DNA from: Eutypa lata
Lineage: Eukaryota > Ascomycota > Sordariomycetes > Xylariales > Diatrypaceae
DNA: 64,000 nt
Direction: 5' to 3'
Assembly (NCBI GenBank): GCA_022661535.1
Contig: JAKULF010000016.1
Location: 434,001-498,000, forward strand
The notes below the pieces were generated by a model. That model saw nothing but the letters and a program-made list of their open reading frames with translations. It ran no database searches and was not told the DNA's origin. The stretch's first letter is position 1. Every line of letters starts with the position of its first letter. Below are positions 1-10,228 of this stretch, one piece after another. Made by a program: the position numbers and the translations under genes.

Positions 1-1099
1 CATCAATATGGTGGCTCACACCCAGTTGTAACATCTAGGCCCCTGAGTTCAGCAAAACCAACAACCACACTATTACACCAAATGACTTCCACTCGTCTAC
101 TATACGGAATGATGATAGAGTAATCGTCGAAGGATTCGAACCTCCTTCCTCAAGAGAGGACGGCCAGGCGCTTGGTTATCGCGCCAGACGACATTTCTGG
201 AAAAAAACCCCGAAGGGAAAAAAAACCAGCTATATACAGAACTAGAATACATGCAAGGAAAGACAAGACGAGGTGATAATACAGGACAGAATGAAGCTAG
301 ACTAGAAAACAAAACAATAACACAACCGAGGGGAAAAAACATACCTAGACCGTAACCGTGACCGAACCGAAATGCCTAATGAAAGAGAAAAAGAAGATTA
401 GAAATATGTCCAGAGCAAAGGGGGGACTCACCTGGGAAGTAGAGGCAGAATGCCATATCGAAATTCAACGCCAGGGTCCGATGACCGTGACGATGACCGT
501 GACCGTGACCGATATAAAACCGGTAAACCGTTAACCATATAGCCGAGACCGAGAGAAAGACGTGACCAGACGATGTGCGCGTTGCCGAAAGACCGAATTT
601 GAAAACCAGACCAGACCAGACCAGAGGGGGGGAGGGATTGCATTGACCGGAGCATGCTGCGGTGTTCTTGGACAGTTGAAAGGAAGGGGGAGACTCTTCG
701 TTTGCTCACGAGGGAGACTAGGCGAGCTGGATGGCGAGAAGGAGGAAGAAGAAGATGATGAATCTCGACAGCTCAAGTCAGGTTGACGGATGAGCTGGAA
801 GAAGGCGTTGACCGGGGCACGCTGCGGTGTTCTTGACTGAGCCTGTGTCGGAAGCAAGGCAACGAAGGGGGGAACCATTAACTACAAATCAGCAGAAGTT
901 GTTAGTAAGTACACGCAAAAGGGGAATAAGGAAAGGGGAAGGGGTGACTTAGCGTTGGGTTCAGAGTCGCTGAACCAGCGACTCAAGAAAGCTCGTATCC
1001 TGGTATAGTTTGGTCTGGTCTGGTCTGGTCTGGTCCGGCGAATCTTTCCCGAGTTGTGCACCTGTTAGGCTTCAAGAATGAACAGTACAGTGACAGGCA
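1..1099 (-). repeat. Left-arm 3' repeat module downstream of PAT-A
   Basis: This non-coding tail follows the PAT-A stop codon and matches, in inverted orientation, the tail after PAT-B (40713-42060). Shared parts in order from the gene: a (GACCA)n array (read on minus, 1011-1035), copies of a motif containing CACCGCAGC and GCCCCGGTCAA (near 805-835 and 639-668), an opposite (TGGTC)n array (605-625), a GGTCACGGT/GGTTAACGGTTT segment (about 483-568) and a tRNA-like sequence (about 120-193). Short ORFs here look like frame shadows of repeats; I see no protein gene. Confidence 0.7.
120..193 (-). repeat. tRNA-like sequence (B-box bearing), left copy
   Basis: Read on the minus strand it carries a perfect T-arm/B-box (GGTTCGAATCC), a D-arm-like GCGC..GCGC hairpin with GATAACCAA loop, and a six-base acceptor-like pairing (GTCGTC with GACGA plus a mispair). 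I could not fold a canonical 5-bp anticodon stem with a 7-nt loop, so no isotype is assigned. The same sequence occurs inverted at 41928-42000. It could be a tRNA-derived SINE end or a decayed tRNA. Confidence 0.4.
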
Positions 1100-2609
1100 T
1101 CATGTACTCCGCTCACTCGTCCACGAAAACTCGTACCGCCGACGAGAGGGCTGAGCAGGAGCAGGAGCAGTGGGAACAGCAGGAGTGGCGGGCTCTTCAG
1201 CATGGCTTGTAGAAGAGCGGTCCGACCGGCGCTGATCACTGCTGTGTTGCAGGCTGCTGTGGGAGGCGGCGCTTGAGCGTTGTTGCCGACGACGGGTAGT
1301 AGACGCCTGTCCGTGGGTTGGAGAGGCGACCCTAAATCCATCATCGATGGCGACGTGGGTAAGCGGAGTCATAAGGAGCTGAGTCCTGTGCCTGACAACG
1401 AAGTCGGCGTAAGGAAGGTCCCTATCACCGTACTGTCCGTAACGAGACACCCGTTCGGGCTGCCACCAGAAGAGGAACCACTGCCAGAGTTGGCGTCCGA
1501 AGACCTGACGCAGGTTTTCCTCGATTCCGAGGTCCCAGGGGTTCTTGCCTTGAAAGCTCGCGAGGTGAAGTCGTGTATTGCCCCTAGAGTCTGCGTATTT
1601 GAACACAAGAGTCCATAGGCGAGGGACGGTACGACTGATCTAATTATATAATTAGCATGCGATCTTATTGGACAAGAGTGATAGTCAGGCTTCAAAGGCT
1701 TACGTCTTTCTCGGGAAAGGTACAGTTCTTGCAGGCCAAAAGCCAGAACTTGTCGTGAGTCCAGAATACTACCATCGGGACGATCATGAAACCGGACAGG
1801 ATGACCGTGATGGTGAGATGGATGACAAGTGTCTGGTATCTGGCCAGGGCGACGGCAGAGACGACAAACGACAAAACGACATCGAGAGGGAGGAGGATCA
1901 GCAAGTACAAATAGGCCTTGATTGTCCGAAGGTAGACCGCTACTTTCAAGAACGGACAATAGTGATCATAGACGGGGAGACAGCGGCCCAGTCTCGTACA
2001 ATGATACACTCTATCTGAAAGCCTATATTTGCAGGCATTCTGGCGGTTGCACTTGCGCGGACGTCGATCTATTGGGAGTCAGAATTTGAATAATCAGAAT
2101 TATGGAGGGTAATTGAAACTATATAACGACTGAGAGTGATGGAGTAATCACGATTAATCAAACTTACCTTCCTCGTAGGGAATCCAGGAGCCCTTGAATG
2201 GCGACCATTCAGCGTCTTGCCAGGCCATGGAGTCGACTTGCATTATGTTCTTGCAGGTCCGAGAGGGTTTCCACTTGCGATCACAGACTGCATTGCGTAT
2301 AGGGTTAATAATGAAGGTTAGATTGGACTCGGAGGTAGGTAGGCACTTACACCAGGTAATAACGAGGATCTGGACCCAAGCACCAACCCAGGTGATCCTG
2401 ATGATTGCGAACATAACCAAGAGAGCGATTCCAATACCGCGATAGTCGGCCGTGTCGAAACCCATGCCGAGTAAATCGGCAGGGACGAGAAGTTGTAGCC
2501 AACAAAGCTTGTACAGGACGGCCCACGACGAGAAGACGAGGAAGGCGACCAAGAAGATTGGACTGAAGTCCAGAAGGTGCGTGAAGACACCCGCGAGGAA
2601 ACGGAGCAT
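1100..2609 (-). CDS. Divergent DHHC (DHYC) protein S-acyltransferase, PAT-A
   Basis: Integral-membrane enzyme predicted to transfer palmitate to cysteines of client proteins. Four exons inferred: 2351-2609, 2168-2287, 1704-2068, 1100-1639 (427 aa), introns of 63, 99 and 64 nt, all GT..AG. Residues about 15-37 and 57-85 are hydrophobic spans, followed by a cysteine-rich domain (C133, C139, H149, C150, C156) ending in D161-H-Y-C164, then two more hydrophobic spans, then GKNPWDLG (the DPG-like motif after TM4 of this family) and a Ser/Arg/Pro-rich tail. DHYC instead of DHHC is known from fungal Akr1/Pfa5. The cysteine before the GRC step is replaced by Leu153 and the usual PWVNN after the active site is PFLKV, so the family is divergent. 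The exon phases match PAT-B exactly. The 63-nt first intron is in frame and stop-free, so retention would still give a protein. Confidence 0.82.
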
Positions 2610-4164
2610 GGTGACGGAGGGGAGGGGGGTGACGGTGAATAGGGGGAGGGGATGGCGAGGGAGGGGAAAGAAGAAAAAAGAAAAAAGAAAAAAGGGAAAA
2701 GAAAAAGGGAAGAAGGTATAATGGACGATATAAAATCGTCAAATGCAGGTGGGTAGGAGGTTGGGCAGGATCACTAAGATCGTGCGAAAATATCCGAGTT
2801 GTTGACTGGAAAGAAAGTAGGAACTGGATGATGGGGGGAACAAGAAGGAAGTAGGGTAGGTAAACAGAACATGAGAGTTTGGGTTGTGGGTCAGAAAGGG
2901 GGCAACAGAAATCGCCAGGTTGCTAGGTGATGAGATGGAGATAAACTTGGTTTCTGTCAGCAAAGAAAGCAAAATATGGTGACCTAATTGATGGTTGCTA
3001 TGGGATATGGACAACTTAGGGATTTAGGGCTACTTGCAGCTTGGATTCCTAGATATCAGTAACATACAGACCGAAGATCACAGACAACATAGCAACACCC
3101 TGAGTATGGCACAGAGAAATCTGACAGTTTAAACATATATATATCTCATAATACGAATAACCATAGCGCTATATCATTTGATATGGACTAATCACAAATT
3201 CACCGTTAATTACTACGTATTATCCATATTTTCTCCTCTTTGGACATGTCATTGAATCGGGTATGACTTGGTACTTTATTGGCTCATATGATTTTGATCC
3301 CCTACGTTCTTCATAGAAGCAATTGCAGTCAAAGTTCAGAGGTACAATCACACCATGGAGGATATTAGAGATATTGCAGATGGCCAAGAAAATTATTTTC
3401 ATTTAGACATGGGCAACTGTAAAGACATTTGAACTCGTTAGTTTGAGATTAGCTTATAGTCCACGTCAATGCTATCAAGATCCTCTGTGAGAACAAGATA
3501 TGACTGTAGCTAATAGGAGAAATTTTGAAGAGCATCATAAATATAAAACACCATCATAGTTCTCCAAATACTAGACGCATTCAACTCTTACAAGCCGACT
3601 CCTTCAGTGAAGTGAACCCCTATTTGCACGGTATCATAAAAGGAGGCTTATGTAAGCACATAGAAGTCTTCACAACGACTGCGCCACAAGCTTCTGCAGC
3701 CACACATAACTACAGGGAAAGGAGTATTATCCCTTAAGTACTTAAGTCCAGAAAACATTGTAGAAACATCGTTCGAGCCGTAATAGTATATCAGTGATTA
3801 TTACCCAAAAGAGGAGATGCGAAGAGAGAGAATAACATATAATGGGGGGAATGATTGGTTTGCCAGAATACACATTTTCTATCGAGGCCCCTCGTGAATA
3901 TCGCAATATATTCCAGTGTTTAGCTCGTCGACAACCAACTTCTCTCACAAATAACCTGATCCCTTTCACACAAAATCCTAGCCGTCTCGCTAATGCCCAA
4001 AGTATCAAGCGCTGCCCAACTTAAAAATGACCATTCTCATCATATCGGTATGCTCTCATGAAATCGCGCCAACATCCTCTTCTTCTATCTCCCCGTATAT
4101 GTGTATTCGCAAAACATGACACCGGTGGTTTCAACCTCAATCAAGCCTGGTGCCGGTTGACCAA
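2610..4164. other. Intergenic, PAT-A promoter side and secreted-protein 3' side
   Basis: About 1.55 kb without a convincing gene. Immediately upstream of PAT-A (2610-2740) is a purine-rich stretch on plus, i.e. a CT-rich tract on the coding strand, typical of fungal promoters and mirrored upstream of PAT-B. Motifs with the core GCAAC occur at 2915-2934 and about 2992-3000. Short ORFs at 3220-3402, 3525-3737 and 3742-4008 show no coding character I can recognise. Confidence 0.55.
2915..2934 (-). promoter_or_regulatory. Conserved CTCATCACCTRGCAAC motif upstream of PAT-A
   Basis: Read on the minus strand this 20-bp site begins CTCATCACCTAGCAAC. Upstream of PAT-B (38520-38535) the sequence CTCATCACCTGGCAAC occurs, there at the head of a tandem 39-bp repeat. 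Little else matches in these upstream regions by eye, so selective retention of a cis-element is plausible. The binding factor is unknown. Confidence 0.4.
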
Positions 4165-4764
4165 TTAACCCCTTCCGCAAACCCGTTTCATCCACTGGTT
4201 AGACTCCTCCCGGCACCCCGGTCGGCAGGATGTGCAGACGTCGGCGACGCAGAACGAGAGATGCTCGAGCATCCAGAGTCCAACGTAAAACCACTTAGTG
4301 TGACAGAATTCCTCCGCCGTCAGTTCACGAATGTCGCCGGGTCCTCCCACCATCGCGTTGCAGCAATTGTCTATCATGCATCGCTGGTAGCAGTGTGGTA
4401 GCTCGTGGAGAGGGACCTTGCCCGGGCGGCCCAGTGTGCTGTAGTCCCTCCCATCCCCAGAACCCCTAGTTCTCAACGTCGTGTTGGTGGGTACGTAGGA
4501 GGTGGTATTCGCACCAGCATCATCACCATCAATAGTATCGAGGACGCTTTTGTCAATGAAGTATGAGAAGAATAGATCATCTTTATCGAAGTGTGGTGTG
4601 TCTCTCTTGTCGCTTGGGACGATACTGGCGTCGCCTTGGTCGTTGTTGTATGGGCTGACCTCGATCTGAGGCTTAGTAGCGAAGTAACTCAATGGTCCGA
4701 TGGCAAGTGCCGAGGTTTGATTGATGAGGACCAGTGCCCCGGTGAAAAGAAGAAAATACTTCAT
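4165..4764 (-). CDS. Small secreted 10-cysteine protein, left copy
   Basis: Single-exon 199-aa protein. Residues 1-20 form a classical signal peptide (MK start, hydrophobic core, ALA before the likely cleavage site). A KR site at about residue 53 resembles a Kex2 processing point and two NTT sequons follow. The C-terminal 85 residues hold ten cysteines in the order C-x3-C-x5-CC, then FC, FC, VC, SC, PGC, VC, with the conserved blocks LPxCYxxC, NCCN, VGGPxDxR, HLxxC and SCxPGCR. The paralogue at 34176-34739 shares all ten cysteines. The C-x3-C opening after LP recalls CFEM domains, but the remaining spacing and the CC pair do not fit CFEM, so I leave the family unnamed. An effector or cell-surface role is inference. 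It lies upstream of PAT-A in the same orientation. Confidence 0.8.
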   Translation of the reverse strand: MKYFLLFTGALVLINQTSALAIGPLSYFATKPQIEVSPYNNDQGDASIVPSDKRDTPHFDKDDLFFSYFIDKSVLDTIDGDDAGANTTSYVPTNTTLRTRGSGDGRDYSTLGRPGKVPLHELPHCYQRCMIDNCCNAMVGGPGDIRELTAEEFCHTKWFYVGLWMLEHLSFCVADVCTSCRPGCREESNQWMKRVCGRG

Positions 4765-5824
4765 GATTGACGTCTTGGTTGCGATATGACTGCGCTTTAG
4801 TAAGCTAGGTGTAGTTTGGTGTTGTTTTGTAGAATTTGTTTATTAGTTGTTGTTTGGTGCCTCGGTAAGTAGTAGTTAAGGTTTGAGATGATGGGGGCCA
4901 ATGCTTTGATAGAATATAGGAGTTGGAGAGAAAAAGTGTAGGTGTTTTTTTGAAGAACCAAGTCATGGGTTGGGACATGTCATCTCTATTTATATATCCA
5001 GGATGTATTATATTTCGTCTTCTATCTCCGATGGGACAGTCAAGCCCACGCTCCAGCTCAAGCTTTTTCTAGCGGATGAGAGAAATCCTCCAGCGGTTCG
5101 AGCTAGGAACATAGTTTATTCCTAATCTAAGAGCTTGTTTTGATAGTTACGACGATTCTAGAGGCTTAATTCTTCGTCCCAACTTTAATACAAATTGCCT
5201 CGATGATGTACTGACGATAGACGGCACAAAGGGCGACTACTGTGGATGAAGTTTAATGGTGAGCTTTTGATACCTAAGTCAAAACTTTCTAACTCAATCA
5301 AGGTTAATAGTTATAGCTTAGGTGTATAGATATTTTCAGTTATGTCGTCTAGGGCGGTGCAATTCAGCCTGAAACCCGCTTACCAGGAATTGTGACACTC
5401 AAGACTACCCCGAGATTATTGCCGTGTTCCAACCCTTCACTCTTTATATCCATCGCCAGATGACATTTCATCTCCGACCTTGCCTTGTGAAACTGCAATG
5501 AGATGCATTCTTAATTCTGCTAGTTCGTTAGAGATCAGATAAGGGGTACTTTCTGCATCATTATAGCACCATATCTTTGTTTGTGATGGTGGTGTTGTAA
5601 ATCATGCGACAGACCACCGAGACTGGGGGATATAGCTGTATAGGTAACCTCCCAACAATTCACGCAGGTGGAAATGCATTGATGTATTAGAATCACCCTT
5701 AATAACGGTAGAGTGATAGTACAGTAAATGTTTACAGACGTCAATTTTAGTCATGCTACCTAAATATATGCAACCAACCCGGAGGAGAACCATGGTGAAC
5801 AACAAACAAGTCAGCAAGCGTATC
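4765..5824. other. Intergenic between secreted protein and fumarate reductase
   Basis: This stretch holds the promoter of the minus-strand secreted-protein gene, including a TATA-like TATATAAATA at about 4987-4997 (minus), roughly 225 bp before its ATG. The remainder is the 3' flank of the fumarate reductase gene. Short ORFs at 5535-5883 are not convincing. Confidence 0.5.
4986..4997 (-). promoter_or_regulatory. TATA-like element of left secreted-protein gene
   Basis: TATATAAATA on the minus strand, about 225 bp upstream of the ATG at 4764. The right-arm paralogue has GTATATAAG about 170 bp upstream of its ATG, so both copies look like TATA-containing, inducible-type promoters. Confidence 0.4.
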
Positions 5825-7405
5825 TTACTCCTGAGCCACCGCTTTCGCCGCCTCAGCGCCCGCGATCCTCCCAAATACCACACATTCCAGCAAAGACGAA
5901 CCGCCTAGCCGGTTATCGCCGTGAATCCCTCCAGTTATCTCGCCAGCTGCCCACAGCCCCTTGACGGGAACCAGACCCCGACCAAGCACCTGTGCCTTCT
6001 CGTTGAACGCCGCACCACCCATCGTGAAATGCGTTATCGGCGTGACCTTGCCGACACAGACTTCCTCCTCGCGGTTCGCCTCTCCAGGCACCAGCCGCCA
6101 ATGACCGAAATTCCGCCGTCCGAAGTCCCCGTCCGTCCCCGCCGCGACTGTCGCTGCGTATCGGTCTACTGCCTCGATCACCTGTGGACTGAGATCCTTC
6201 ACCTTTTTCTTCTCCATGAAGCCCTTGAACAGGTAGAAACCCAGGTGTCCAGCCGTGGCCTCGCACGCCCCGGGATCCAAGAGCAGCGTCACGTCCCATT
6301 GCCGAGTAGACCCGCTATCTTGCGACGGCAGCTTCATGATCGCCTTGCTAACTACTTCTCTAGTCTCCATCTCGTTAACGAACCTCTTTCCCTCGCCCGA
6401 TAGAAGAATTCCCCCCTCGCCGCGTAGCACCTCCGCCGCAAGGAACTTATACGTAGCGCCTGGGTCTTTCGGGTCGACGAAACCCGTGGGATGCACCTGC
6501 ACACTATCCATATCGACGAACTCGGCACCCACAGCGTCCAGCAAGCCATGCGATGCGGGCTTCGCCTCATTTGTGGACGGGATACCCGCTAGATCCGGTC
6601 GATGTTTCGCCAACAACCCATTCGCATCGCCCGCGAACCCTCCAGGCGCAAAGACCACATGACCCTCGAGATCGTATTTCGCGCCATCGCTGACGCTGAC
6701 GTAGCGCACACCCTTCACCGCACCATCCGCTGCCACATCGAGCGAGACAACCTCCGCCGAGGTGCTGAGCTGGAAGTTCTGGTCCTCGCCTAGCTTCTTC
6801 AGAAGCGTCGTGATGATCGCGGCACCCGGCGGCGTCTGCCCCGCCCCGCGATGGGTCCGCGGGATAGAGTGGCCCCCCAGAGGAGCCACAACGCTTAGAT
6901 CGACGCCGATCTCGTCCGCGAGCCAGTGCACGGCGCTTTCGGAGCGGCGGGTGAGCGCCTCGATGAGCTGCGAGCGGTTTACGTTCAGGGATTTCCCCTC
7001 GGCCGCCTCGCGGAACCTCTGGCCCGCCGACCGTACTGTGTCGTCGTAGAATTTGTCGTCGAGCTCCACGCCCGAGACTTTCTGGAACCGTGTCCCGGCT
7101 CCGTTGATACCCGATGATGCTTTGACGCTGTTCCCGCCCGGTTTGAGGGCGCGCTCTAAAAGGTGGACTTTTGCGCCCGCGCGGAGGGCTTCGTGCGCGG
7201 CGGATAGGCCGGCTAGGCCGCTGCCTACTACTATTACGGGCTTGGAGGCCATCTGGGGTGATGTGATTATGTTGTTTGATTGGGAGAATATGTTTGGGAA
7301 GTCGAATGATATGCCTATGGTTCGTTGATATACTATGCCGAGGATGGCTGCTGCGATGCCAACGAAAAGCGTGAGGATGCAGCGTCGTAGTGAAATCATG
7401 AGCAT
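5825..7405 (-). CDS. Soluble FAD-dependent fumarate reductase (Osm1/Frd1 type)
   Basis: Predicted NADH/FADH2-dependent fumarate reductase that oxidises reduced flavin or NADH by converting fumarate to succinate, helping redox balance and oxidative protein folding at low oxygen. Single exon, 526 aa. Residues about 8-28 are a hydrophobic signal or anchor, then the ADP-binding motif GSGLAGLSAA at 61-70 and ERA at the end of the Rossmann beta strand. Family landmarks follow: HSIPRTHR, HPTGF, FVNEMETREVVSKAI and the C-terminal HGDNRLGGSSLLECVVFGRIAG that closes the FAD site. A second in-frame Met at residue 52, just before the flavin motif, would give a form without the hydrophobic leader; yeast Osm1 is dual-localised, so alternative starts are plausible here. 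GC-rich at third positions and apparently intact. Divergent from the phosphatase gene at 8038. Confidence 0.9.
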   Translation of the reverse strand: MLMISLRRCILTLFVGIAAAILGIVYQRTIGISFDFPNIFSQSNNIITSPQMASKPVIVVGSGLAGLSAAHEALRAGAKVHLLERALKPGGNSVKASSGINGAGTRFQKVSGVELDDKFYDDTVRSAGQRFREAAEGKSLNVNRSQLIEALTRRSESAVHWLADEIGVDLSVVAPLGGHSIPRTHRGAGQTPPGAAIITTLLKKLGEDQNFQLSTSAEVVSLDVAADGAVKGVRYVSVSDGAKYDLEGHVVFAPGGFAGDANGLLAKHRPDLAGIPSTNEAKPASHGLLDAVGAEFVDMDSVQVHPTGFVDPKDPGATYKFLAAEVLRGEGGILLSGEGKRFVNEMETREVVSKAIMKLPSQDSGSTRQWDVTLLLDPGACEATAGHLGFYLFKGFMEKKKVKDLSPQVIEAVDRYAATVAAGTDGDFGRRNFGHWRLVPGEANREEEVCVGKVTPITHFTMGGAAFNEKAQVLGRGLVPVKGLWAAGEITGGIHGDNRLGGSSLLECVVFGRIAGAEAAKAVAQE

Positions 7406-8037
7406 GGCGGTTCTAGTCCGCAGATAAGACAGGTAGGATCATTCTTACTTAAAGACACATTATGTATTCAATTCAGGGTGCTAACTAACTGCTTAGCTAC
7501 GTACTAGATGCAGTTATTACGAAGAGGTGAGGTGTAGTCGATTGAGGGTCAGACCATTCTGGGTGGTAGGTGGTACGATTCTGTCAGCCTCTCGAAGTGG
7601 GCAGATTCTTAGATGGCGTAGGGCGCCGCCAACTAGGTTCCCAAGCTGCTGAATTGATTGAAGGCCAGCATTCTAGATAGAACCGAGACTGCCGAGACAA
7701 ACAAAATGCCCCGCGCTCACCGTACCCTCCAGTATTAGGTAATTCTGATGAAACCTTCAGTTGAATGAATCGGAGTCAATGGACTTCTTCAAAACACCGC
7801 AACGCGAACAATACGGGATAGGCGGGTTATCTTGATAAAACGATAAACCGAGGCAACACACATGCAGTTAGAGAGTTTTCATACCCCATTTTTATTCAGC
7901 TCAAATTTCAAATTTCAGTGGATTAGCGAAAACTTTCTTCTATCCCCTCTTCATTGTTCTATTCTCGTGAGAACCGCGTCAAAAGCTGTCAATCAGCCAA
8001 GATCGTGTGGTCTTTGATAGAAAGATGAAGCTTCGTA
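7406..8037. promoter_or_regulatory. Shared divergent promoter region
   Basis: 632 bp between the ATGs of the fumarate reductase (minus) and the histidine phosphatase (plus). No long ORF. A pyrimidine-rich stretch at about 7920-7975 precedes the plus-strand start. No specific operator recognised. Confidence 0.5.
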
Positions 8038-8960
8038 ATGTACCTTCTGCTCATTCGCCACGGTGAGTCGGTTGACAATGTCGCTGGTCTCTTGTAAGCA
8101 ACTTCAATCCCAAGTTCCGCGCTCCCAAGTTCCCTCCTAACCATCTGGATAGTGCAGGTTCTCGCGACGCCCCTTTGACAAACCATGGAGTCCTCCAAGC
8201 AAAGCGATTAGGTTCTCATCTTGCGAGACGGAGGGATGCTATTGGTCCTATCAAGAAGCTGTTCACATCCAACCTCCAGAGAGCATACCGTACGGCAGAA
8301 GCCATCGCTGAAGCCCAGTCATCTCTAGACAATAGCAGCTCGACATCCGAAGTCTCAGAAGTGGTTCAGCTCCCAGAGCTTCGAGAGAAAGACTTCGGCT
8401 CATCTGAAGGCAAGAAGTTCGGAGCCAGACAACGCGGTCCAGATGGTGATACCCAGTCTGATGCTGAAACTCGTGATTCAATGAAGAATCGTATTGATCG
8501 GTTCCTTGACGTCCACTTGGCTCCGGTAGTCGATGAACATGCCTCCATGGACGCTTGCGTCGTGATAACCGCCCACGGAATCATCCTTGGTGTGCTTTTG
8601 AAAGCTCTGCTGTCGCGGTATCCAACGAAACAAATGGATTCACTCTATCAACATGGGGAGATTTTAGCTGCATGGAGCAATACTGGTGTCCTCCAGGCCA
8701 AGATAGAAATATCAGGCGTGGCCTCCGAAAGTTCAGTGACGGAGGAAACAGAAGTCTCAAGCGCCCCCAGTGCTCCGAAGCTAGCTGGAGATCGAGTTGA
8801 TTTGAGTATGACTGTACAGTTCACTAACAATGTCGATCATCTACAAGGTTTGAAGAAGACCAAGGGAGGTATCGGTAGCGCGAAGTTCGATGCTAAGCAA
8901 AGAACCATGGATTCATTCTTCGGCCCCAAGTCCAAGAAGCGGAAGCTAGATGAGGACTAG
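8038..8960 (+). CDS. Histidine-phosphatase (phosphoglycerate-mutase-like) with C-terminal PIP-box and NLS
   Basis: Two exons, 8038-8093 and 8153-8960, joined by a 59-nt GT..AG intron (287 aa). Residues 1-10 give the catalytic RHG signature (R7-H8-G9-E10). TSNLQRAYRTAEAI supplies the second phosphate-binding Arg, ELREKDFGSSEG the acid region, and TAHGIILG the second catalytic His. This is the histidine phosphatase superfamily; the exact substrate (small phosphometabolite or phosphoprotein) cannot be read from sequence. After the catalytic domain the protein ends in QRTMDSFF (268-275), a perfect Q-x-x-[M/L/I]-x-x-F-F PCNA-interacting motif, then PKSKKRKLDED, an SV40-like basic NLS. This suggests a nuclear protein recruited to PCNA. 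An upstream out-of-frame ATG lies at 8025. Convergent with ATL1. Confidence 0.85.
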
Positions 8961-9645
8961 GATTGATTGAATATGTCGTTAACCAAGATCTATCATGGAG
9001 ACTCGTTGCCACAGACGTATAGGACAGCTGGCCATGTGTTCTTAACATCGCCCCCACTTTGTCCACAGCATAAACGCTACTCTGCATTGTTCAGGTACAG
9101 GTAAGCAACTTCTACATTATCAATCTCTTCACCCTTTATATGATGAAAAAGCATATTCACAGACCTGTTCTGAATTCAATGTGGAATCGCTTATGTCCAA
9201 CCGCTATCTGAAACTTCTCATCCATTCTCATTTCTCAGGATTACTTTTCAAGTACATCTGCTAATGGATGTCTACCTAGGTTCTATCCAACCGTTTTGCG
9301 GTGCTTGGCAAATCTAGGCCAGTATTCTTGCCAGTTTTCCGACCTAGAAATCACCCGTAGGCTCTAACTCCCATGTCGGCATAACAATAATTGACCAGTA
9401 GAGTATGCCAAACGTGATGCCCACTGCTGTTATACTGATTGGTAACAAAACCGATGATGAGTAAGAATATCATTAGTCCTAGATACTGTAATGCTCGAAG
9501 GATTGTTGTCTGAGGCGAAGTTCTCCGAGCGACTGGTTACGAATTGCCTCGATGACGGGATATTCTAGGGTGGGGTCGCTGGTCATGTACTCTTTCTAGT
9601 TTGATAGAAACAACTTGCACTTGAGTCACCTTGATGTTCTACCCC
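8961..9645. other. Intergenic, convergent 3' ends
   Basis: Separates the 3' ends of the histidine phosphatase and ATL1 genes. I see no ORF of coding character and no repeat. Confidence 0.5.
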
Positions 9646-10228
9646 TCAATCTGAATCTTCTTCGGAAATTTCTTCACCTTCCTCCGATGGTAATATCCTA
9701 GGAAACCAACCAAACTCTTCCAAATCAATGGATAATTCCCCAAGAGATTCCGTAATGACCGTGACCCCCTCCGCTTGAAGAGCAGCTGCTTGGTTCTGTG
9801 TACCTGAAGGTTGTGATCTAGTAGATACGTAGTATGTCAGTAATCCTTCCTGCATGTCTACGTAGGTAGTCTAGTTAGGATGCTATACCGAGGGGAGATG
9901 ATGCCCTTGGAGTTGATTACCCTCTGCCAAGGGACGTTTGAGTGGTTGTACCGAGCACCCGGGTCCTGCGGTAAATGTTTGAGGCAGATACCCACTTGGC
10001 GCGGTCGCTGAGCTACTCGAGGTGGTATTGGTTAGCTAATTGGTAATTGGGTTTGGGTCAATGGCGACTCGCAGACAGGAAGACAGTGTCGTATGAGACA
10101 GGGCACTCCTTACGGGTTCCTACGAGCTTCGCGATATGTCCGTAGCTGGTCACCTTCCCATGCGGGATCTCTCGCACGGCGCTGTAGACCGCGTAGGTGA
10201 ACGCTGCTGCTTCATCTGATCTCGCCAT
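9646..10228 (-). CDS. atl1: Alkyltransferase-like DNA repair protein (ATL1)
   Basis: Three exons inferred: 10114-10228, 9889-10012, 9646-9817 (136 aa), with introns of 101 and 71 nt. ATL proteins bind O6-alkylguanine in DNA like MGMT but cannot transfer the alkyl group; they flip the base and channel it to nucleotide excision repair. The reading frame shows the MGMT DNA-binding fold: FTYAVYSAVREIPHGKVTSYGHIAKLVG, RQVGICLKHL, then VPWQRVINSKGIIS, where Trp replaces the reactive Cys of the MGMT PCHRV motif, the hallmark of the Atl1 type. The C-terminus is acidic (SEEGEEISEEDSD), slightly longer than yeast Atl1. The start codon lies only 201 bp from a retrotransposon LTR, so its upstream region may be truncated. 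The exon 3 acceptor (CTAG at 9818) was chosen for frame continuity; a few residues at that junction are uncertain. Confidence 0.85.

Noticed and set aside
1..1099. Multiple ORFs over the PAT-A tail (100-342, 428-709, 531-878, 1072-1344)
   Set aside because: They are translations of repeat arrays in several overlapping frames and are not conserved as proteins in the right-arm copy.
4165..4764. CFEM-domain assignment for the secreted proteins
   Set aside because: Ten rather than eight cysteines, an adjacent CC pair and different spacing after the opening C-x3-C.
5240..5275. Similarity AAGTTTAATGGTGAGCTTTT with 33720-33745
   Set aside because: The match is on the same strand in both arms, contrary to the inverted duplication, and short; likely chance or a minor dispersed repeat.
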